Positions 58,838 through 64,000 of a stretch of DNA of 64,000 nt are shown in pieces (within the stretch, counting starts at the first letter, position 1; each line of letters begins with the position of its first letter). Made by a program: the position numbers and the translations under genes. Below the pieces are notes generated by a model. That model was given only the letters and a program-made list of their open reading frames with translations. It was not told the origin of the DNA and did no database searches. The stretch is from JAOBAU01 sp034667465 (GTDB taxonomy: Bacteria; Acidobacteriota; Thermoanaerobaculia; Gp7-AA8), in contig JAXDJV010000025.1 of NCBI GenBank assembly GCA_034667465.1, positions 336,752 to 400,751 on the forward strand, given 5' to 3'.

Positions 58838-60028
58838 ATGGAGCTCGACATCTTCTTCTCGATCTGCCGCACCGAAGTGGACGGCTACATGCCGGACGAG
58901 CGAACGATGTTCGCGAACTTCTTCGAGCAGATCGAGCTCGCCGATCGCCTCGGCTTCGGCACCGCGTGGGTCGCCGAAAGCCACCTCTCCACCGAAGTGC
59001 AGAAAACCAATCCCGGCGCCGTCATCCCGCACTTCGTCGGCGAGATCGGCCTCAACACCGACATCCTCCAGCTCGCGCACAAAGTCTTCGCGCGGACGCA
59101 GCACATCAGCATGGGCTCCGCGATCATGAACATCCTCTGCAACGGCGGACCGATCGCGGCCGCCGAGCGGATCAAGACGTTCCTGTCATTGCATGGACTC
59201 GATCCCGAAGAACGGCGGCTGCTGACGGTCGGCTTCGCGTCGGGACGCTTTCCCTTCATCAACATTCCGTACGGAATCGTGCCGCGCGACGCCGTCGAGG
59301 AAGCGGCGTGGCCGGTCGTGAAGACGCGGATCTTCGAGGAAGCGACGGAGATTTTTCTCCACCTGCTGAAAGGCGAAACGCTGAACTCGTCGATGATCGT
59401 GCCTCGCTTTTTGCGCCGCGCCGATTTCCGGAGCGACGCCGACTGGCAGCGCGTCGTCGAGGCGTACGGTCAACAGGTTGACGAGGTGCCGGTCGCGCCG
59501 CGATGGACGTTCCCGAATCTGAAGATCGTGCCCGAGAATCCGCGGATGGATCTGCTGCGGCTGTCGATCGGCTCGCACGATCCGGCAACGCAGCTCTTCG
59601 CGAACACGATCATGCCGGTCGGCGTTTTCAATCTGTCGATCACGCCCGGCGACGAGATCGAGAAAACGAACGCGCGGATGCAGACCGGCTATCACCCGGA
59701 AGGCGGCGGATGGCATCGCCGTCTCATGCCGCGCACGGTGCTCGTCTTCATCAACGATGACGACGGCGCGAAGGCGTCGGACGAAGCGCGCTCCGCGCTG
59801 ACGAACTACTGGCGCGCCCTCGAAGGAACGCTCGATGAAGAGAAAGTGCGCCGCGCCACGAACAACGCGCTCGTCGGCGACGCCGCGACGATCGCGCAAC
59901 AGGTCCGCGAACGTTTTCACGCCGAGGATCGGCTGATGCTCTGGTTCGACTTCAACAACCACGACTCGAAGCGGGTCATGAAAAACATGAGCGACTTCAT
60001 GACCAAAGTCGCGCCGCAGTTCGCATGA
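58838..60028 (+). CDS. Luciferase-like flavin monooxygenase (LLM family)
   Basis: This 396-residue TIM-barrel protein of the bacterial luciferase family is expected to use reduced flavin and O2. FANFFEQIELADRLGFGTAWVAESHLS is the family's N-terminal signature. SMGSAIMNILCNGGPIAAAERIKTF and LTVGFASGRFPF follow. It is followed by a small protein (4 bp overlap, ATGA) and lies in the second half of the aromatic-amine locus, where it could hydroxylate an aromatic amine or related compound. That link is inference. Confidence 0.88.
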   Translation: MELDIFFSICRTEVDGYMPDERTMFANFFEQIELADRLGFGTAWVAESHLSTEVQKTNPGAVIPHFVGEIGLNTDILQLAHKVFARTQHISMGSAIMNILCNGGPIAAAERIKTFLSLHGLDPEERRLLTVGFASGRFPFINIPYGIVPRDAVEEAAWPVVKTRIFEEATEIFLHLLKGETLNSSMIVPRFLRRADFRSDADWQRVVEAYGQQVDEVPVAPRWTFPNLKIVPENPRMDLLRLSIGSHDPATQLFANTIMPVGVFNLSITPGDEIEKTNARMQTGYHPEGGGWHRRLMPRTVLVFINDDDGAKASDEARSALTNYWRALEGTLDEEKVRRATNNALVGDAATIAQQVRERFHAEDRLMLWFDFNNHDSKRVMKNMSDFMTKVAPQFA

Positions 60029-60297
60029 ACGAACGCTTCATCGGCCGCTGGCTGCTCGTGAGCGAAGCCGAAGTGCGCACCGCAGAATTCACCGCCGACG
60101 GCGCGATGACGTACGTGATCACGTTCGAAGGCCGCGAGCTGGAGCTGCAGCTTCGCTATCGCGTCGAAGGAAGGACGATCGTGACCAGTCCGGACGAGGT
60201 CGTCGCATCGTTCGACTTCGTCGACGACGACACGCTGATACTCGATTACAGCGGTCAGCGCTTCACGTTTCGGCGAGTGTTGCCATCCCGAGCGTAG
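60025..60297 (+). CDS. Small lipocalin-like protein
   Basis: This 90-residue protein with alternating beta strands (FIGRWLLVSEAEVRTAEFTADGAMTYVITFEG) resembles the single-sheet small lipocalin-like or DUF of ligand-binding type. It overlaps the monooxygenase stop by 4 bp (ATGA), so it is its coupled partner. The final SRA and stop come from a palindromic repeat. No motif identifies a ligand. Confidence 0.7.
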   Translation: MNERFIGRWLLVSEAEVRTAEFTADGAMTYVITFEGRELELQLRYRVEGRTIVTSPDEVVASFDFVDDDTLILDYSGQRFTFRRVLPSRA

Positions 60298-60369
60298 CGA
60301 GGGATCCGGGCGGGCGGGGTACAGCAGCTCGCGCCACCCACCCGGGTCCCTCGCTACGCTGGGTATGAC
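60283..60369. repeat. Palindromic repeat family 1, copy 9
   Basis: It spans CCATCCCGAGCG to CGCTGGGTATGAC with inner arms GGGCGGGCGGGG and CCACCCACCCGGG. It supplies the stop of the small gene and is somewhat diverged at the right end. Confidence 0.85.
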
Positions 60370-60383
60370 GGCGGGAGGGCGCG

Positions 60384-60389
60384 TACAAT
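60384..60389 (+). promoter_or_regulatory. -10 hexamer TACAAT for the asparaginase-like gene
   Basis: TACAAT, the same hexamer as before the ABC exporter and proS, ends 14 bp before ATG 60404. The leader would be about 8 nt, with no Shine-Dalgarno. Confidence 0.45.
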
Positions 60390-60403
60390 TCGCGCCGACG
60401 CCG

Positions 60404-61477
60404 ATGACCGAACACTTCGACGAACACGTTCCCGTCAACTTCGCGCGCGCGATGCCGAACTGGCAGCCGCTCGTCGAGTATCGGCGGAACGGCGTCGCCG
60501 AAAACACCGTGCACGGCGCGGTGTCGTGGGTCTCGGGCCGCAACCTCATCTACTCGTTCGGCGGGAACGTCGAGGTCTACGGACGCTCGATGGTGAAGCC
60601 GATCATGATGAAAGTCTTCGCGAAGGATTTCGCGAAGGCGCTGACGAGCGAACAGCAGGCGATCTCCTGCGCGTCGCACAACGGCGACACGGAACACGTC
60701 CGCATCGCGCGCTCGATTCTGCTGCAGGGCGAGTGGGGGCTGATGCAGACGCCGCTCGACGTGCCGCTGGTGCAGTTCGGACGGCAGGTGCGGCGTCCGC
60801 GGCGCTGGTATCACTGCTGTTCCGGGGAGCACGCCGCGATTCTTCGCGGCTGCAAACTGCGCGGCTGGTCGCGCATCGGCTACGTCTGGCCGCATCACGA
60901 ATTTTTCCAGGAGTACCTCGGCTACATTCGCAAGGCGCTCGGCAGCGAATGGAAGCGGGGCGTCATCGCCAAAGACGGCTGCGGACTGCCGACCGTTTCG
61001 ATGACCGTCACAGATCTCGCGAAGCTCTTCGCGGTGCTCGTCACCGAACGTCATGACGACTGGATCTGGGACGCGATGACGTCGCATCCCGATCTCATCG
61101 GCGGCTTCAATCGTCTCGACTCGACGATTCTGAAAGCAGGCCACGGCCGCGTCATCGCGAAGGAAGGAGCCGACGGACTGCTCGGTCTTTCCATCGAGCA
61201 TCCCGAATATCCGGAAGGGCTCGGCGTCGTCGTGAAAATCGCGCACGGCTGGAATCCGCAGGCGACCTGGTACATCGCCCGCTACATCCTCGGCGTGCTC
61301 GGATTCGAGTTCCGCAACCCATACAAACTGCGCCGCCAGAAAGCGTTCATCGTCCCCGAAGTCATCCCGCCCAATCTTCGCGACCGGATGGCGCAAATCG
61401 TTCCGTGGGATTCGTGGGATCCCGACATCGACAAGTGGGAGTTCGATCCGGAGGAGTTCGTTGCAACAGCTCGCTAA
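60404..61477 (+). CDS. Asparaginase family protein (Rhizobium-type, ReAV-like)
   Basis: This 357-residue protein of the thermolabile L-asparaginase family has the catalytic S-x-x-K motif in VYGRSMVKPIM. The region corresponding to the zinc site reads CCSGEHAAIL; the family usually has Lys where Glu is seen here. A later conserved Cys lies in KDGCGLPTVS. Asparaginase activity is therefore uncertain. It ends inside the start of the aldehyde dehydrogenase gene (17 bp overlap), so both are co-expressed with the aromatic-amine enzymes, where an amide-hydrolysing role could fit. Confidence 0.8.
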   Translation: MTEHFDEHVPVNFARAMPNWQPLVEYRRNGVAENTVHGAVSWVSGRNLIYSFGGNVEVYGRSMVKPIMMKVFAKDFAKALTSEQQAISCASHNGDTEHVRIARSILLQGEWGLMQTPLDVPLVQFGRQVRRPRRWYHCCSGEHAAILRGCKLRGWSRIGYVWPHHEFFQEYLGYIRKALGSEWKRGVIAKDGCGLPTVSMTVTDLAKLFAVLVTERHDDWIWDAMTSHPDLIGGFNRLDSTILKAGHGRVIAKEGADGLLGLSIEHPEYPEGLGVVVKIAHGWNPQATWYIARYILGVLGFEFRNPYKLRRQKAFIVPEVIPPNLRDRMAQIVPWDSWDPDIDKWEFDPEEFVATAR

Positions 61478-62897
61478 CTTCATCGGCGGCGAGTTCGTCC
61501 CGCCCCGCTCCGGCACGTACTTCGACGACATCAATCCCGCGACCGAAGAAGTGATCGCTGCGATCCCGGACAGCGATGGTCATGATGTTGACGATGCCGT
61601 CGCCGCCGCGCGCGCCGCGTTTCCGGCGTGGAGCGCGACGAGCGCGGAGACGCGCAGCCGCCTGCTGCTGAAGCTCGCCGATCTCATCGAAGCGAATCTC
61701 GAAGAGCTTGCGCGAACGGAGAGCATCGACAACGGCAAGAGCATTTCGCTCGCGCGACGCCTCGACATCCCGCGCGCCGTCGCGAACTTTCGCTTCTTCG
61801 CGACCGCGATCCTCCATCAGTCGAGCGAAGCGCATCACACCGATCGCGTCGCACTCAACTACACGCTGCGGCATCCGCTCGGCGTCGTCGGACTGATCTC
61901 GCCGTGGAATCTGCCGCTCTATTTGCTGTCGTGGAAAATCGCGCCGGCCATCGCGTCGGGAAACAGCTGCGTCGCGAAGCCGAGCGAGTTGACGCCGCTC
62001 ACCGCGCAACGCCTCGGCGAGCTCGCGAATGAAGCCGGCATTCCGCCCGGCGTCATCAACATCGTGCACGGTTACGGCGCGAAAGCCGGCCGCGCACTGA
62101 CGTGTCACGACGACGTCGCCGCGATCTCGTTCACGGGTGGCACAGTCACCGGCGCCGCTGTCGCTGCGAACGCGGCGCCGCGATTCAAGAAGCTGTCGCT
62201 GGAGCTCGGCGGAAAGAACGCGAACGTCGTTTTCGCCGATGCCGATCTCGACGACGCGATCGCGACGTCGATCCGTTCCAGCTTCTGGAATCAGGGCGAG
62301 ATCTGTCTCTGCGGCTCGCGCATCTTCGTCCAGCGCAGCGCATACGACACCTTCGTCGAGCGCTTCGTCGCGGAGACGCGAAAGCTGCGCATCGGCGATC
62401 CGCTCGACGACGCCACCGACATCGGCGCGCTCAACAGCGAAGCGCACATGCGCAAAGTGCTCGACTACATCGAGCTCGCGAAAGAGGAAGGCGGCACGAT
62501 CGCGGCGGGCGGTAAACGCGTCGATCGCAACGGCTACTTCGTCGAGCCGACGATCGTTACCGGGCTGTCGTGCGATTGTCGCGTGCTGCAGGAAGAGATC
62601 TTCGGGCCGGTCGTGACGATCACGCCGTTCGACAACGAGCGGGAAGCGATCGCATTCGCGAACTCGACGCGTTACGGACTCTCGGCGTCGCTCTGGACGC
62701 GCGATCTTTCGCGCGCGCATCGCGTCGCTGCCGCCATCGACGCCGGCACGGTCTGGGTGAACTGCTGGCTGCTGCGCGATCTGCGCGTGCCGTTCGGCGG
62801 GATGAAAGAGAGCGGCGTCGGACGCGAAGGCGGCTTCGAGTCGCTCAATTTTTTCACCGAGGCGAAGAACGTGTGCGTGAAGTTGTCGTCATCCTGA
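61461..62897 (+). CDS. Aldehyde dehydrogenase, probable 2-aminomuconic 6-semialdehyde dehydrogenase
   Basis: This is a 478-residue NAD-dependent aldehyde dehydrogenase. PWNLPLYLLSWKIAPAIASGN, LELGGKNANVVF (catalytic Glu) and GEICLCGSRIFV (catalytic Cys) are intact, as is EEIFGPVVTITPF. The full sequence resembles the AmnC/2-hydroxymuconic-semialdehyde dehydrogenase group. Start is TTG 61461 with GGAGGAG upstream, overlapping the previous gene. With AmnA, AmnB and RidA domains nearby it should oxidise the ring-cleavage product 2-aminomuconic semialdehyde. Its final SSS and TGA stop come from a palindromic repeat. Confidence 0.9.
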   Translation: MQQLANFIGGEFVPPRSGTYFDDINPATEEVIAAIPDSDGHDVDDAVAAARAAFPAWSATSAETRSRLLLKLADLIEANLEELARTESIDNGKSISLARRLDIPRAVANFRFFATAILHQSSEAHHTDRVALNYTLRHPLGVVGLISPWNLPLYLLSWKIAPAIASGNSCVAKPSELTPLTAQRLGELANEAGIPPGVINIVHGYGAKAGRALTCHDDVAAISFTGGTVTGAAVAANAAPRFKKLSLELGGKNANVVFADADLDDAIATSIRSSFWNQGEICLCGSRIFVQRSAYDTFVERFVAETRKLRIGDPLDDATDIGALNSEAHMRKVLDYIELAKEEGGTIAAGGKRVDRNGYFVEPTIVTGLSCDCRVLQEEIFGPVVTITPFDNEREAIAFANSTRYGLSASLWTRDLSRAHRVAAAIDAGTVWVNCWLLRDLRVPFGGMKESGVGREGGFESLNFFTEAKNVCVKLSSS

Positions 62898-62982
62898 GCG
62901 TTAGCGAAGGATCCGGGCGGAAGGGACTCGCTGCTGCCGCGCGCACCGCCCGCCCGGATCCTTCGCTGACGCTCAGGATGAC
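62888..62982. repeat. Palindromic repeat family 1, copy 10
   Basis: It spans GTCATCCTGAGCG to CGCTCAGGATGAC with inner arms GGGCGGAAGG and CCGCCCGCCC. It lies between convergent genes and supplies both stop codons: TGA for the dehydrogenase on the plus strand and TGA for the DUF6438 gene on the minus strand. Confidence 0.92.
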
Positions 62983-63530
62983 TTGCGGCACGCGCGCGGG
63001 TCGCGCAGCGGCAGCCGGTAGTGACCGTGGCGATCGCTCAGCGCGTGGTACGTGCGAGAGCCGCAGGTGACGGAGTACGGTGTGTTCGGCGGCAGCGTTC
63101 CTTCAAGCGCGGCCGGCTCCGGCTTCCATCTCACCTTCGCGGAGACGTCGAGAATCGCGGTGATGATCGGCGCAACCTGCGGCACCTGCTGCATGTGACT
63201 CACGACCGTTTTCGATTTGCCGCCGCGCGTCACGGTCACGAAATAGTCGGGCGCGTCGATGTTCCGCTCACCGTATTCGGCGGCCAGCTTCGCGAAGCCG
63301 AGCGATTCGATCGTACGCGCGAGCTTCTCTGCGTCGGCCCGCGATAACCTTCCGCGCCAGTCGCCGGCGCGTTCCGACTTCATGCCGCGAAACGTCGCGG
63401 TGCCGTCGGTGCGGATCGTCAGCTCATCATCAGGACAGACGCCGTAACACGCCGTGCGGCGCAGATGAATCTCCGTGATCGGCTGCGAGGTCGTCGCGAG
63501 CGCCACGAGCAGAAGTAAAATCGGCCGCAT
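62973..63530 (-). CDS. Secreted DUF6438-like protein
   Basis: This is a 185-residue protein with an N-terminal hydrophobic signal (RPILLLLVALATTSQ). TEIHLRRTACYGVCPDDELTIRTDG matches the DUF6438 start (CYG-x-CP), and YGERNIDAPDYFVTVT follows. The C-terminal half is a separate beta-rich region. The start is MRPILL at 63530 or an upstream ATG at 63548, which has a GAGGA site. Either way the 5' end overlaps the divergent dioxygenase gene. The stop lies in the palindromic repeat. The function is unknown. Confidence 0.7.
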   Translation of the reverse strand: MRPILLLLVALATTSQPITEIHLRRTACYGVCPDDELTIRTDGTATFRGMKSERAGDWRGRLSRADAEKLARTIESLGFAKLAAEYGERNIDAPDYFVTVTRGGKSKTVVSHMQQVPQVAPIITAILDVSAKVRWKPEPAALEGTLPPNTPYSVTCGSRTYHALSDRHGHYRLPLRDPRACRKSS

Positions 63531-64000
63531 GAGCAATGGTGCCATCATCGGCGGCGTCCTCGCACCGCATCCACCGCACATCGTCTACGGCGAGAACCAC
63601 TGGCGCAACGAACCGCGCTCGGAGTGCGGATGGGAAGTTCTGCGCTGGGGCTACGAGCGCGCGCGCAAACACTTCCTCGAGAAGAAGCCGGACGTGTTCC
63701 TCGTCCACTCGCCGCACTGGCAAACCGTGATCGGCCATCACTTCCTCGGCGTCCCGGAGTTTCACGGCCTTAGCGTCGATCCGATCTTCCCGAATCTTTT
63801 CCGCTTCAACTACGACATCAAAGTCGACGTCGAGCTCGCCGAGCTGATCGCCGAGGAAGGACGCGCGGCGGGACTCATCACGAAGATGATGCGCAACCCG
63901 AACTTCCGCGTCGACTACGGCACGATCGTCTCGTGTCACATGATGAATCCGGAGTGGGACATCCCGATCGTCGGCATCTCGTCGAACAACTCGCCGTACT
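63529..64000 (+). CDS. Extradiol dioxygenase catalytic subunit (AmnB-like), 3'-truncated by window edge
   Basis: This is the first 157 residues of a class III LigB-fold dioxygenase matching the beta (large) subunit of 2-aminophenol 1,6-dioxygenase: the iron-ligand region LAPHPPHIVYGEN (His 14/17) and the second His region VHSPHWQTV. NEPRSECGWEVLRWGYERA is also typical. The third ligand lies beyond the window. The alpha-like subunit is fused to RidA 22 kb away. Both would form an alpha-beta complex that cleaves aminophenol rings. Start is ATG 63529, overlapping the divergent gene's start. Confidence 0.88.
   Translation, partial: MSNGAIIGGVLAPHPPHIVYGENHWRNEPRSECGWEVLRWGYERARKHFLEKKPDVFLVHSPHWQTVIGHHFLGVPEFHGLSVDPIFPNLFRFNYDIKVDVELAELIAEEGRAAGLITKMMRNPNFRVDYGTIVSCHMMNPEWDIPIVGISSNNSPY

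Overview
The window is high-GC bacterial chromosome, almost fully coding, with short intergenic gaps and many 1-8 bp gene overlaps. Outer-membrane proteins (DUF481, FadL-like), bacillithiol synthesis, an MglA-type GTPase, a PknB-like kinase with TPRs and several ECF sigma/anti-sigma operons together suggest a Gram-negative from Acidobacteriota or a neighbouring phylum. That placement is inference. No rRNA, tRNA, CRISPR array, transposase or phage gene was seen.

Layout. 0-2.8 kb: 3' part of fabH, a small membrane protein, purM-purN. 2.8-5.2 kb: a compact accessory island with an Xre regulator, an IrrE/ImmA-like protein that lacks HExxH, a GNAT-like protein and an unknown. 5.2-15.6 kb: dacA, an ABC exporter, an HNH nuclease, a secreted LVIVD-type protein, pyrF, a PolX-PHP protein with altered polymerase residues, and a sigma/anti-sigma/secretin-N-like operon. 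15.7-18.5 kb: purD-purE-cation exporter. 18.6-28.4 kb: two coupled secreted proteins, a Spy/sigma/anti-sigma/Spy-like stress locus, a kinase-like sensor without a clear phospho-acceptor His, hydroxyacyl-CoA dehydrogenase, a zinc-ribbon TPR protein, and a membrane protein with an EF-Tu domain III-like tail. 28.4-39.4 kb: DUF481 and DUF4097 proteins behind a HEAT-fused anti-sigma factor and its sigma factor, an O-antigen ligase-like protein, a glycosyltransferase, a GGDEF-EAL protein and a secreted metzincin.

39.4-42.1 kb and 58.8-64 kb hold two halves of an aminophenol/kynurenine ring-cleavage system: KynB, an AmnA-like dioxygenase subunit fused to a RidA-type deaminase domain, a KDPG-aldolase-like protein, then a luciferase-like monooxygenase, an asparaginase-family protein, an AmnC-like aldehyde dehydrogenase and the AmnB-like catalytic subunit cut by the window end. 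Between them lie the Ser/Thr kinase, mglA, a bacillithiol operon (bshC-bshB1-bshA), slt, proS, a FadL-like porin, a GT39-like protein and a VanX-like dipeptidase.

Two palindromic repeat families recur. The first (about 90-110 bp, ten copies) begins GTCATCCYGAGCG and ends CGCTCRGGATGAC. Eight unrelated genes end inside copies in the same reading frame, so the repeat supplies their stop codon and a shared short C-terminal tail. One copy is read through as the linker of the AmnA-RidA fusion. The second family (three copies) is inverted arrays of the heptamer GAGTGCT/AGCACTC next to stop codons. Many genes have a -10 hexamer only 6-15 bp before the start codon and no Shine-Dalgarno sequence, which suggests widespread leaderless transcription.
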